Assembly (NCBI RefSeq): GCF_001653235.2
Contig: NC_035793.1
Coordinates: forward strand, 558,001 to 622,000
Source of the DNA: Pochonia chlamydosporia 170
Taxonomy: Eukaryota; Ascomycota; Sordariomycetes; Hypocreales; Clavicipitaceae
Length of the DNA stretch: 64,000 nucleotides
Reading direction: 5' to 3'
A program made the translations under genes and the position numbers. This document shows, in pieces, positions 23,516-35,600 of the stretch. The first letter of the stretch is position 1. Each line of letters opens with the position of its first letter. The notes under the pieces are model-generated. The model was given only the letters and a program-made list of their open reading frames with translations. It ran no database searches and had not been told where the DNA came from.

Positions 23516-24279
23516 ATGGCAACTTACGAGCTGATTCCCAATTGCACCTTTGAAGATGCTGCTGGTATTGCAAAAAACAACATGACTGCCTTTTACGGCG
23601 AGACCTGGTGGAATATGCAATGGGATATACCACTTGAAAAGATTATATACATGACAACCAAGAGATACCCTCATAATTTGCTCAGAGATAGGCATGTTCG
23701 GCGACACCAAAAGGTAATCGATACGGCAACGGGCGAAATTGTCGGGTATGCTCGATGGATTCTCCCCGAGTCATTTGCAAGCAGCTGGCTTGATGCTCAG
23801 CCTCCTGATGCAAGCGACGAGGACAAGATTCGCTTTAAGAAAGATTTTGACGAGCAGCCGTGGCGGACGCGACCGGAAGTTGATGACTCCGACGAATTGG
23901 TTGAGGAGCAGATCCGAAAGCATACTCCTAAGGTACCATATATAAGTGAGAATATACTCTTTGGTCCTTGGCAAATCAACAAGGAATATTATCACACATG
24001 ATAGCTAACAGGGTGGCAGAGCTTGATTACCTTGGCGTCCACCCCGACCATCACCGCAGAGGAATCGCCAGTATGTTGGTTCAGTCCGGAGTCAAGGCAG
24101 CGAACCAGTTGGGCATTGACTTGTATCTTGTTGCCATGGGAATAAATGCCTGTAACCTGTACAAGAAGTATGGATTCGAAGAACTGGATAGCCTCAGCCA
24201 AGACCTGAGCAGATGGGGCTTTCAAGGGACGTACGATACTTGGATCTTGATCAAGCATCCAGAAACAGCATCACACTAA
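23516..24279 (+). CDS. GNAT-family N-acetyltransferase
   Basis: Two exons, 23516-23945 and 24020-24279, give 229 residues. The 74-nt intron uses a gtgaga donor, a gctaac branch point and the second of two nearby AGs; only this pair keeps phase and joins PYI to KLDYLGVHPDHHRRG. That segment is GNAT motif A, with RRGIAS as the acetyl-CoA pyrophosphate loop, followed by the NACNLYKKYGF motif-B helix. The N-terminal half (AFYGETWWNMQW, TGEIVGYARWILPES) matches fungal GNAT proteins of unknown substrate. It is cytosolic as predicted, with no signal peptide or membrane segment. Confidence 0.85.
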
Positions 24280-24731
24280 AGCAAGGGCCATTTCGAGAAA
24301 CTCAGATTCTGCTCACTTTTGTAAACAAAGAGCAAAAATCAGGCCATTTAGAATGACAAAGAGTGCCATGGAAGACAAGGGGGGTGAAGAAAACCTGCTT
24401 GTCCAGCTGATTAGCGCACGGTGTGTCAGTATATAGTCATTACCATGTTCACACTGTGCTGCCTTGTCATCCTAATCATAAATCCTGAATGACAGAACAG
24501 CCCACAACTTTCTCATCTGTTTATTGCACATTCTCGTCAACTTTTACATACAGCACCTAGAGTCACACATCGTATTCATAGAGAATTCATCAACTGTAAG
24601 ACATCTGATACATCTTCCATTTATCGGGCCTTAGTCTTCGACCTAGAGATAGTATGAGATCCCCGCATCCGCTTGCCTGCCCTGCCACACTCGAGTATAC
24701 TCCAGAGACTAATCTTTTAGCTAGCTCGATC
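24280..24731. other. intergenic, promoter of the ankyrin-repeat gene
   Basis: No gene seen. The block holds the acetyltransferase 3' UTR and the upstream region of the ankyrin-repeat gene, including the 78 bases of open frame before the preferred start codon. Confidence 0.45.
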
Positions 24732-26813
24732 ATGGCATCTGTACCGCCAGCGCCGGTTCAGATTGCTCTGAAGGGTGCTTGGAAGTCGACCGCTTCCCTG
24801 CACACTGACGTCAGTCTGATCAGAGTGTCGACATTGGGTACTCGCCGCGAACGTCTTGGCCACTTGCTCTCTGAGCTCCAGTTTCTTTGTGGGCTCCTTC
24901 ACTGCTTGTTCTGTCTGTCTGTCAACTTCCAGTCGCAAGGCGAAACGCCTGTTGATATTCCTTTCAACTCTCCTGTCTTGAACGGCATTGCGGCCATGGT
25001 CAAGGATATCAAGGAAAATGTGGCTGATGCGTCAGATGATATTCTTTCCACCATGATGGCAAATGTGAGATTTTATCGTGATCTTACCTCCCGCATTGCA
25101 ACCTTCCGTACCTACAGCCTTTCAGCTCTACGTGAAAGTCTCTCCGGAAATACTCTGCCAACGGAGCTTGCGAAGGCCCCAACTGTCAAGGACCTTGAGA
25201 CTACCCTGAAAGAATGGATGAGAGTGCTGAACTCTGACCACTACAATCGTACTATGCTGGAATGGGCTTCCGAAAGAGGTCTTGTTAATGCTCGCCGAGA
25301 GTTTGACCCTGGCTACCAGCTGGCAGCTACGGGATGGGTCAAGTTTACCAAGACAAACTTCAAGTCTCTGGCTAGCGGCATATCGCGTCTCTTCTCTGTT
25401 CCGAACTCCAACAACTTTATTCAATGGGCGGCTGAGTTCGCAAGAGCTACTTGGCCAGAGATTTATGACTTTGATGCACAAATGGCATTACCAGCTGTTT
25501 CCCTGGTTCAGGACATGTCCCAAGGACATGTTAACTCTCTGCACTTTGCGGCAATGTTGGGCCTTGAGGACATTGTCATCAAAATCTTAGGCTCACCCGC
25601 GTCTGACAGTGCGGCTAAGGCTTCCGGGTTCCTTGGAACACCTCTCTACTGCGCTCTTGTAGGACCGGCGGTGCTGAAGTTTGGGTGCCGCCCAACATCA
25701 TGGGGTTCGCTAATTGTCGAGATGGAGCCTGCCAGCGCATCACTCATCGGGTTCATCATTGCTAAAAGCGGCTTCCGCAACTTTCGGATTAACATCCCTC
25801 TTACAAACGGTGATCATCCGGTTCAGCTGGCCCATGTTGCATTCGTTGCTGCAACTATGCTCGAGGACCCTGACATTTTCGAACTTGCCACCAAACAAGG
25901 CATCCCACTCGAAGGAGATTTTACGCTCATGCTACTGAGCTCGCACGTCTTCGACCAAAAGGCCATGAAAAACCCCTGCGTCATGTCGACGCTTATGGCT
26001 GCAGCCTTTGATCAGGCCATGGATGGCAATGCAGACGACCTCCCCTGGGAGGGCAATGTTATCTGTGTTGCCATATGTGATTTTATGGCCAGGCACAATC
26101 TCTATTTCCACAACGATGACAAGATCAGGCTTCCCTTTATCAGCACTGCTGACTTCAATTCCGTTGTTCGACAATGCGTCATCGACGACCAGGCTCTCAT
26201 CAACGATAAAGCAATGTATATGGCGAGACTGGCACAAGACGAACGTTTTAACCCAGACTTGCCCGCAAGCAACGACGACAGCATGAGCGAGGGCACCATT
26301 GTCCACCTGGCGGTCGGCGGTGCGCATCACGCTGTGCTCCACGAGCTCCGTCGTGTTGGTGCCAATTTTACCCTTCGTGATGCTCAGGGGCGAACTCCTC
26401 TCATGCTCGCTGAATTTCCCGCAACCCTTGGCCTTCTCGTCTTGGAATATGGCGTACCTACAGTCGCTTGGGATAATTCCCGGCAGAATATTTGGCACCT
26501 GGCTGCAGCTACCAACGATGACAATATCCTCCAGTGGCTCTGTGAGAATGACCCAGCGAAGGCTGCGAATATCAACGCTGTCAACGACGCTGGTCGCACT
26601 CCACTCGGGGAAGCTCTCATGTGCATAAATAATATATCTGTAGACCTTCCTAGCCGTTCCTCTCTGACAGCTGCGGCTGCCAGGCTCCTCCTCCGCGAGA
26701 GACTAGTCGACGTTGCACTGGGTATCGCCAATGTGCGACTGCGAGAAGTTGTCACTCAGTGGCCTGACCCGGTTCTCATCGCTAAGCTCGAGGAAGCTGG
26801 GGTGACCTTCTAG
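24732..26813 (+). CDS. ankyrin-repeat protein of unknown function
   Basis: An intronless frame of 693 residues from the ATG at 24732; an upstream in-frame ATG at 24654 would add 26 residues. The N-terminal half is largely helical with no recognised domain. Degenerate ankyrin repeats begin near residue 260 (GHVNSLHFAAMLGLEDIVIKILG). Clearer ones are in the last quarter: GTIVHLAVGGAHHAVLHELR, then RDAQGRTPLMLA, NIWHLAAATNDDNILQWLCE and NAVNDAGRTPLGEAL. Ankyrin repeats bind other proteins. The layout, a non-repeat N-terminal domain before C-terminal ankyrins, recalls fungal NLR-like or incompatibility proteins, but there is no NACHT or NB-ARC P-loop, so that link is speculative. A single 2-kb exon is unusual beside its intron-rich neighbours. 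Confidence 0.75.
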   Translation: MASVPPAPVQIALKGAWKSTASLHTDVSLIRVSTLGTRRERLGHLLSELQFLCGLLHCLFCLSVNFQSQGETPVDIPFNSPVLNGIAAMVKDIKENVADASDDILSTMMANVRFYRDLTSRIATFRTYSLSALRESLSGNTLPTELAKAPTVKDLETTLKEWMRVLNSDHYNRTMLEWASERGLVNARREFDPGYQLAATGWVKFTKTNFKSLASGISRLFSVPNSNNFIQWAAEFARATWPEIYDFDAQMALPAVSLVQDMSQGHVNSLHFAAMLGLEDIVIKILGSPASDSAAKASGFLGTPLYCALVGPAVLKFGCRPTSWGSLIVEMEPASASLIGFIIAKSGFRNFRINIPLTNGDHPVQLAHVAFVAATMLEDPDIFELATKQGIPLEGDFTLMLLSSHVFDQKAMKNPCVMSTLMAAAFDQAMDGNADDLPWEGNVICVAICDFMARHNLYFHNDDKIRLPFISTADFNSVVRQCVIDDQALINDKAMYMARLAQDERFNPDLPASNDDSMSEGTIVHLAVGGAHHAVLHELRRVGANFTLRDAQGRTPLMLAEFPATLGLLVLEYGVPTVAWDNSRQNIWHLAAATNDDNILQWLCENDPAKAANINAVNDAGRTPLGEALMCINNISVDLPSRSSLTAAAARLLLRERLVDVALGIANVRLREVVTQWPDPVLIAKLEEAGVTF

Positions 26814-27633
26814 ACATGACACGAGACGCAGGGTCGCGACAATCGATGTTGGATGTGGTGGACGACTTTGGGGAAGAATTTTTGTTTCTTTTGTTTTCTG
26901 TTGCCCCGATCACACGAACAGTATGAATTAAACGAAGATATGAAGCAAGCCACGAGCAGACCGACCTTAGATTAGGGCATAGAGGTTTTTAGAGAGCTTT
27001 GGGCTTTGGGACGCAGGTCCTTTATTGTAGGATAGCAGAATACGTGTATGAGTACTCTAGGAAATTAAGGACAGAGGAAACGGATATCGCGACCGAAGTA
27101 AGGAAATTAAGACATCAAGAATACACATCAAAAATAGGAATCAACCAATAACAAATTTTCCAAGCCTTTAGTACAGATGGGCTGAATTGTGGACTTGTGG
27201 ATCGGTGTTGCGAACATGTGTGAACTTGTATGAAATTGTGTGAAATTGTGATGATTCATCCATCTCCTTCCTTTTTGGGCTCACCGGCCAGTCAGAAAAT
27301 ACAGTCATCTGCATGTGTGCATGCGGTTATTCCCAAGAAGTCACAACGTATTACGGTATAACTCTTATTATTATAGGCATGGGAGAAAGGGATGACACTC
27401 TGGACAGAATACTTCGCATATAATAAAGTACCGAGCCATAACATTGTACTTTCATGTTAACTCTGGCCATTCTACACACTTCAACTACATACACCCTTGC
27501 ACCAGCGGCGTCAGCAAATTCCATCTTACCTTAACCACCATCTCACCCACGCTCCAAGCAGAGAGAAAAATCATCTCATCATGTCGGAATTTGCCAAACG
27601 GCATTTGCAAACGACGGATTCCTAACAAAAACC
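26814..27633. other. intergenic region
   Basis: About 0.8 kb, A/T-rich in the first half (ankyrin gene 3' UTR) and C/T-rich from 27470 onward (leader of the ABC transporter gene). A frame open from 27444 into the transporter is probably leader, because the transporter's natural start is at 27634. Confidence 0.5.
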
Positions 27634-30600
27634 ATGGCCAGCCAATGCGCGTCACAGGGCGGCCAAACTACAGGCTTGGCTGCAGTTGTCCGCTGTGGAG
27701 AAACTTTCGACTTCACCTTGCTTTTCGAACAATCAATTCTTGGATTGATCCCTGCGGCAGCCTTTATTCTTGCAGGTACATATCGCATTGTGAGATTGAC
27801 TGGCAAGAGTCACAAGACGGTATCCAATCCGAGCAGGTTTCTAAAGCTGGTATGCTTCTACTCCTTTCCGTTTCGATCCCTAATGGAAACCGTTTGCTAA
27901 CGTCTGGTCGCCCTCAGATTGTGGCTGCCGTCTTGGCAGGCATTCAACTCGCATTACTCGTCCTCTGGAGCATTGATACCGCAGGACAAACAAAGGCGTC
28001 CTTACCTCTCGCAGTTCTGGATCTTATTGTTGCAGCGCAATTTCTGGCGCTAACATGGATGGAAGACACGAGGTCAGTGAGGCCGTCCTCACTTCTGAAC
28101 ACTTACCTCCTCTTCACGCTGTTGCTGGACCTGGCACAAGCCAGAACTCTATGGTTGCGCAGGCTCAGTACCGCGATTTCTGGTCTATTCACCGCCAGAA
28201 TAGCTACTAAAGCGTCCCTTTTAGTCCTGGAAGCTCAATCAAAGAGAAATTACCTCAAAGCCGTATACCAAGCTCTCCCACCCGAGTCGATAGGCGGTAT
28301 CCTCAATCGCAGTCTTCTGTGGTGGGTAAATGGCTTATTTCGGCGCGGATTCCGGTCTCTATTGACCATCGAGGACCTCTACGTCTTGGATAGGAGGCTC
28401 TCGTCTATCCATCTTCGTGCCAAGGTGCAAAAAGCATGGGACGCCCGGAGGAAACCAGAGCGCCGATTCGAATTCCCGCTCGTCATTTGCAAAGCGCTTT
28501 GGCGGCAACTTTTATACGCCGCGGTGCCGCGTGTCTTTCTCATCGGCTTTACTTTTGCTCAGCCATTTCTTATTTCGCGACTGCTCAATTTCTTAGCAGG
28601 ACCAGATGACCAAAAGACTACGAATGTAGGATACGGGCTCATCGCAGCAACGGCCCTGATATATCTAGGCTTGGCGGTCTCTAGCCTCCACTACAACCAG
28701 AACATCTACCGCTTTATTACCATGTTTCGCGGGGCGACAGTCTCTTGTATCTACGATCATCTGCTCGTGCTGCCGGATGCCACGTACGACAAGTCAGGCG
28801 CGCTGACATTGATGGATACGGACGTCGAACGAATTGCCCAAGTCCTTACCGAGTTGAATGAGTGTTGGGCACGCTCGATTGAAGTCATTGTAGGCGTTAC
28901 CCTCCTAGCCTTACAACTAGGCTGGGTTTGCGTTTTACCCATCGTAGTGGTGATTGGTAAGAGCGTTATTCTCCTGTATGGCAAATTACAACTAAACTAA
29001 CCAAATCAGCTTCTTTCTACGGCGGCGCACATATTTCCAAGAACATCGGCAAACGTCAAAAAGTATGGGTCGATTCAGTACAGAAACGCATTTCGATCAC
29101 CGCGTCCGTTTTAGCTGAGATGAAGAGGCAAAATGATGGGCCTGAGCAACCGGGTGGCCACGCTTTTGCAAAACCACAGAATCGAAGAGACGAGGAAAAT
29201 GGCCGCCTTTCGATGGAGCATCGTATGGCAGAATGTTGTGCAGAATCTACCGTGGGCGTTGGCGCCTGCGCTCACTTTTACGGTCTACGTTGCGCAGGCT
29301 GTTGCACAGGGTAAGGAGTCTATAGGCACGACGCAGGCTTTCACGAGTTTGGCAATCATTAACCTTCTTACGGATCCGACTGCCAAGTTGGTGAGCGCTA
29401 TACCATCTACTGCATCTAGCGTTGGTTGCTTTGACCGGATCCAGAAGTTCTTAGTTACGCCTCCGAGGGTTGACCAGCGAGTTGGTCTATCTAGAGATGG
29501 AGTATCGCCAACCCAAACTGTCGATTCATCAATGCACGGAATAGAGTTGGATGACAGGGCCACCAGTTCGAACTCACGAGATGGTGCTGTAATAAACGCT
29601 TCCAACATCTCTATCCGACCAAGTACATCCTCAGAAATCCTACTCAATACTGTCAGCTTCTCCATCCCACGACATACCCTAACCATGGTTGTCGGTCCTG
29701 TTGCTTCCGGTAAAACAACACTCTTCAAAGCCATCTTGGGTGAGATACCATTCGAGGGTGAAGGACGGTTGAGCATCACCGATCAACGTATTGCATATTG
29801 TTCTCAAGTTCCATGGTTGCCAAACGGGAATATCCGAGACACTATTTCTGGTCCAATCAGCGAAAGTAACCCTTTCGATGAGGCTTGGTACCAGAAATGC
29901 CTTCATGTTTGTGATTTGCAACATGATATCAGCCTTCTTTCTGATGGCGACAAGACTCGGCTAGGCACGGCTGGCGCAGCGCTGAGTGGCGGGCAGAAAC
30001 ACCGCATTGCTCTCGCTCGTGCTGTGTATAGTCGAGCTAAAATTCTGGTATTGGATGACGTCCTAGGCGCATTAGATGTTACTACGCAGAGAAAGGTCTT
30101 TCTTCGCTTGTTTGGCCAAGATGGTCTTTTAAGGGGCAATACAACTGTCCTGCTCTCCACCCACGCCGGTTTGTCTTCTGCGATCAGCACACTCTGATAC
30201 ATGCTAACTCTGGCAGTTGAATTCTTAAAATATGCCGACAAGACTCTCATAGTGAAGGATGGTTTGGTAAAAGAGAGCTGCAACGCCGAAATAGTGGCCA
30301 AGAACATCCTCAAAGTTGAAAGTCACGACGTTAGGGTTGCTAACAACACACCGGCTGAAACCGTAGATGAAATCTCAGAAAACGTGACAAAGGTAAACGA
30401 ACTCGAAGATTTAACTCGGTCGACGGGCGACTTGGCCGTCTATAAATATTACTTTCGCCACGTGGGATGGCTATCTGGAAGCGCGTTCGTTGGCTTCGTC
30501 ATCATTGAAGTTTTCGGCATTAGTTTTGGTCGTAAGTGTCGCCTAATACTACCCTTATTAAGTGTTTCACGTCTAACTATCTATAGAAATATGGCTGAAG

Positions 30601-32475
30601 TGGTGGACTGAAGCGGCTGGTGGCCAAATGGCGCTTTATATGAGCATATATCTCGCCCTGGCTGCATTCGTGTCAATCGGAATGGGCGGCTACATATGGT
30701 AAGTAATCACTATACCAGGTTCCAAGCGAAACTAACAGTGATAGGACTATGCTCATCCGAATATCGCCATCCACTGCCCGCAAATTTCACTCTATCCTGC
30801 TGAACGTTGTCATCAGGTACGCCATCAATACTCTCACACCTCAGCTTTCTTCTAATAAAACATAGGGCTCCACAGTCATTCTTCACCAAAACCGACAGCG
30901 GCACCATTCTGAATCGATTCAGTCAAGATATGACACTAATCGAAAGCCAGCTTGCTACAGGAGTCCTCATCACCGTATCTAGTACGTGAAGCCAGTCACA
31001 TCCTCAGGGCTTGTCTAACATTGGCCACAGATTTATTCATGGCAATAGCCTCTGCTGCCCTCGTCGCAACAGGGTCAACCTACATGGCAGCAAGTGTGCC
31101 AGTCCTCATAATTACAGTCTGGTCCCTGCAGCACGTATACCTCCGCACGTCAAGACAGCTCCGCTTACTAGACATCGAGGCCAAGAGTCCACTCTATTCA
31201 CATTTCCTAGAGAGTCTAAGCGGGTTAATCACCGTCAGAGCGTTCGGATGGGAAGCGCAATTCCAAAACAAGAATGCAGCACTATTGGATAATTCACAGC
31301 GACCTTACTATCTGCTGTACTGTGTACAACGGTGGCTAACACTCGTACTGGATCTGATTGTTGGTGCGGAAGCAGTCCTGGTTGTTGGCCTGGCAGTTGG
31401 ACTTCGACACTCGACAACTCCCGGCTTACTAGGTGTTTCTCTAAACAACATTCTTTGTAAGTCACTTTTTCTAGACCCAATTTACGCTGCTAACGCGCGT
31501 ATCAGCATTCAGCGCATCTCTCTCCTCCCTCCTCTCAGGCTGGACAATGCTAGAGACATCCCTCGGTTCCATCGCCAGGCTGAAAAGTTTCGAAAAGGCA
31601 GTCCATCCCGAAGACAGACCCGAGGAGAATCACATCCCCCCGCCAAATTGGCCAGAAACTGGAACCATAGAGTTTCGAAACGTCACAGCATCCCACAGGT
31701 TAGCACACCAAACACTGGCCAATCTCCCCATCTAACATCTAACGTCACAGTCCCGGCGCAATCGGAATACACAACCTATCATTGCAAATCAAACCCGGCC
31801 AAAAAATAGGCATCTGCGGCCGAACAGCAAGGCAAGTAAAACACCAGACACCTAACCAAACCGAATCTAACAACCACCAGCGGCAAAAGTTCCCTCATAT
31901 CCACCATCCTACGCCTCCTAGAACTCGACTCGGGAACCCTCCTCATCAACGGCACAGACATAACCACCATCCCCCGAGAAATAATCCGCCAACGACTCAT
32001 CGTCGTGCCTCAAGACCCAGTCATCCTAGCGGGCAGTCTACGACTCAACGTCGATCCCGACACGCAAAGCACCGATGCGATCATCAAATCTACATTAGAA
32101 CGCGTAGGCCTCGCCGACCTTTTGAAAAGGATACAATTAGATGATGAGATTGGTGCTTCGTCCTTATCGCGCGGGGAACAGCAATTGCTGGCTATGGCGA
32201 CGGCGCTGGTGAAGAGGCCCCATGCCGGGAAGATTGTGCTTCTTGATGAGGCGACTAGTAATTTGGATGGGGAGAGAGATGCTACTGTTCAGAAACTGCT
32301 GAGGGAGGAATTCGGTGGGTGTACGATGGTTGTTGTTGCGCATCGATTGGATACTATTTTGGATTCTGATGTTATTGTTGTGATGGATGAGGGCCGGATC
32401 GTGGAAGTGGGTGACCCGAGGGAATTACTTTGTCGTAAAGGGTGGTTATCTCGACTGGCAAGTGATAGAAGCTAG
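27634..32475 (+). CDS. ABCC (MRP-type) ABC transporter, with one frame discontinuity
   Basis: Eleven exons: 27634-27849, 27918-28956, 29010-30168, 30217-30531, 30587-30698, 30745-30816, 30866-30981, 31031-31456, 31506-31698, 31751-31831 and 31881-32475. Every junction is in phase, and intron 10 is GC-AG. Exon 3 changes frame by +1 near 29126, so the exon sum is 4,324 nt, one more than a multiple of three. With that base skipped the product is about 1,440 residues, normal for ABCC. Layout is TMD0, TMD1, NBD1 (Walker A GPVASGKTT, signature LSGGQKHR, Walker B LVLDDVLGALD with Asp in place of the catalytic Glu), TMD2, NBD2 (GRTASGKSS, LSRGEQQ, VLLDEATSNLD). NBD1 degeneracy is normal for ABCC proteins. 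These export glutathione or other organic-anion conjugates and drugs at the plasma or vacuolar membrane. The frame break may be a real lesion, a sequencing error or recoding. Confidence 0.88.
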
Positions 32476-32633
32476 ATGGATATAGAATCCGTAGACGTAT
32501 TGTGTTCATTGGTATGTTTCATGTTATGTATCCCGTACGTGTTCACCATGTATTCCTACACCCAACTCCACAGTATATATAACCTCCCAACGCCGAATAA
32601 TGCAGACACAATGCCAACTCCCAATTCCATATT

Positions 32634-35600
32634 CTAACCCCAGGTACCGCCGCCGCCACCACCCCTTCCACCTCTCCTCTGAGCACTCAATCTCCAATCA
32701 TCCTCAGTAGCATACTTATTATACAGTGGTTGAATCCTCTCCGCCTGCTTCCTCTTGCTCAACCTATCACTCGGTGCGACCTTGAAGAACGTCGGCGCCG
32801 CTTCCACCAACCACTTCGGCTCGATGGACGACGTACAATGCATGTACTCCTTCGTAGTCAACACCAAATCATGGTAAATCACCCATTCTGCCTGTTTACC
32901 AAACAGCGCCGAACTAGGATGTAAATACACGGGCGTTCCCTCCGTAAGAGTCTTGTATCCCTCTTGAGGGTCCTTGCGCGCCGCGTTGCGGAAGAAACCA
33001 GAGCACAAGGCGCGGCGAACTTTATCCGTGTTGCGACCACATGAGACAATGGGGTGTTTGTAGCGGTCCATGATCTTGACCAACTGGTCGCGGACGTCTT
33101 TTGCGCGACGCATGGAGCGAGCTTGGATGAAGTTTTCAAAGCACCACGGGTTGGAATAGCCGTTTTGTTTCCACGAATTATAGACGTTGAGGAGGGTGAG
33201 GTGGTCGCCGTGCGGGTCGTGAAACTTGGACTTCTTTTGATCTGCTTGTGTTTGTTTCTCCTTGGGTCGGTAAAAGACTGCGCCTTGGAGGGACAACATG
33301 GCAATGATGCTGAGAGTTTCTTCGGCGCATTGATGGTCTACGGCGGCAAGGAGCACCTTGGCCGAGGCGGGGTCCATGGGGAAGTCGGCCATTTTGCGGC
33401 CTAGACGTGTGAGGAGGCCTTCGTCATCCAGGGCGCTGAGTGCGTAGAGCTCTTCCAGGGCTGTCAACATGGTATTCACGGGAGGGGGGTCCATGAAGTC
33501 AAAGTGCAGGAGGTCGTTGATGCCCATGGCTTTAAGCATGAGAATCGTGTGAGACAGGTTCTGGCGCTGAATTTCGGGGATCGTGGTGGGCAACATTTCA
33601 GATTGATATGCAGCCTCGGTGTACAATCTAAAGCATTTGCCGGGTCCTGTTCTGCCAGCTCGACCGGCTCTTTGGTTTGCTTGGGCTTGTGAAACGGGTG
33701 TGACGACCAGGGAGTCCATTCCCAGCTTGGGGTCATAGGCGTTTTGTTTGACAAACCCAGGGTCAACAACGTAGTAGATCTCGTCAATGGTAATAGACGT
33801 CTCGGCAATGTTTGTGGCAATGACGACCTTTCGAGCCCCTGGTGGCGCTGGATCGAAAATCTTGCTCTGCATCTCGGCAGGCAAACTAGCGTAGACGGGG
33901 AGAATTAAGAGGTCAGGGACAGATGGCCCCAGTGCTTTCATCCGCTCGTACAAAATTTCGCAAGCCGTATCAATCTCTTCCTTTCCTGTTAGGAAGAGAA
34001 GAATATCGCCCTTTGGCTCCGTCAGGTGAATTTGCATGACAGTCACTAGAGCTGCATCCAGATAGTCTGACTCTGGCTCCCTCGAGTATAGAATTTCCAC
34101 AGGGAAAGTTCGGCCGGGAATTGTAAAGATGGGGCATTCGTGGAAATAGGATGAGAACTTGTCTGCGTCGAGAGTAGCCGAGGTGACAATAATTTTGAGG
34201 TCTGGTCGACGAAGGACAGCCTTTTTGAGCAAGGCGAAAAGGACATCCGTGGCAATTGTACGTTCGTGCGCCTCATCCAACATGATACACGAGTACCGCT
34301 TCAAATCCGAATCCATAAGAATTTCTCGTTGCAGCATACCATCCGTCATGTATTTGATTCTCGTTGAGGCACTGGTGCAGTCGTCGAATCGAACCAGGTA
34401 GCCGACTTCTTCACCCATCTTACAGCCGACTTCTTCTGCGACACGCTTCGCAACAGACATTGCAGCGACTCTTCGAGGCTGAGTACAGCCAATGATGCCC
34501 TGGTCTGCAAAGCCTGCCTCCGCCAGGTACTGAGTGAGCTGGGTCGTTTTCCCAGAACCAGTCTCACCGACAACAATAAGAATCTGGTTCTCCCGTACAG
34601 CTTTGATCAGTTGGCTGCGGAAGGCGTAAACGGGGAGAGACTCCCGTTGCTCCTTGATGCTCAGGTTGGTTCGCTTGCCGAGAGACTGGCCCTTGGGAAT
34701 GACTGCCTTCTTCCATTCCGGAACATCTTCTGACTCGGCTTGCATTCTTGCGTTTCTCAATTCACTCGCAAACGTCCGCTTGTCAGGGTCCGCCATGGGA
34801 TCATGCCACTGCGATGAGAGGTTTTGATTAGACTGTTTCTCCTTGGCGGCGGCATCTGCTTCTTGCTGTTTGAGCTCTTTCCGTTCCTTGGCAATCGAAG
34901 TGCCGGACATGGCAGCGCGGTTCATCGAGCCATCTGGTGCCTTGACAACGCGGATTGGTGACAGTTCCAGCGACTGTTTTGTTTGGCCAACCAAGAAGGG
35001 CGGTTCCTCCTCGCGAACTTCAATATCCACATCTTCTTCCAATTCCATCTCTCCGTCGCCTTGGAGCGTGGCATTGTAGTCCTCTTCCAAGTCAGGGTAG
35101 TCTGAGGCCTTGGCGACTCCAGACGCAATAAGTTGCCGGATTTCCCATCTTTCAGGAGATGTCATGCGCTTCTTGTGTCGTCTTGGAGGCCCAAGCGCAT
35201 CTCGCGGCATCACCGACGTTTCATTGACGAATCCATTTTTGCCTCCACCTCCCAGAGCCTCCATATTCGCTCCCGTTGTAAGTCGAGACTGCGGTGTTAA
35301 GTCCATGCCGGTTTCTTGATCCACGTCGTTCATGGATAGCCCGATTTGTTTCTCCATATGTGAACCTTTTTGTTTATCTTGAATGCTGGTAACCTTGACC
35401 CAAACATGCTGTCCCATAGATAACAGATCGGCAGGGTGGTTCACTCGTTGACCTGAGATGATTTTCGAGATGTGGACGAGGCCATCTACCTTTCCGCGAA
35501 CATGATGCAGATTGACAAAAACGCCAAATGGTTTGACATTTGTAACATGCCCCTCATAAATCTTGTGCATCTTTGGCGTGTCGTCGACTTCACGATCCGG

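Noticed and set aside
29055..29127. 73-nt intron that would restore the ABCC reading frame
   Set aside because: Its donor (gtcaaa) is poor and it would remove a conserved segment of about 24 residues; a one-base lesion is simpler.
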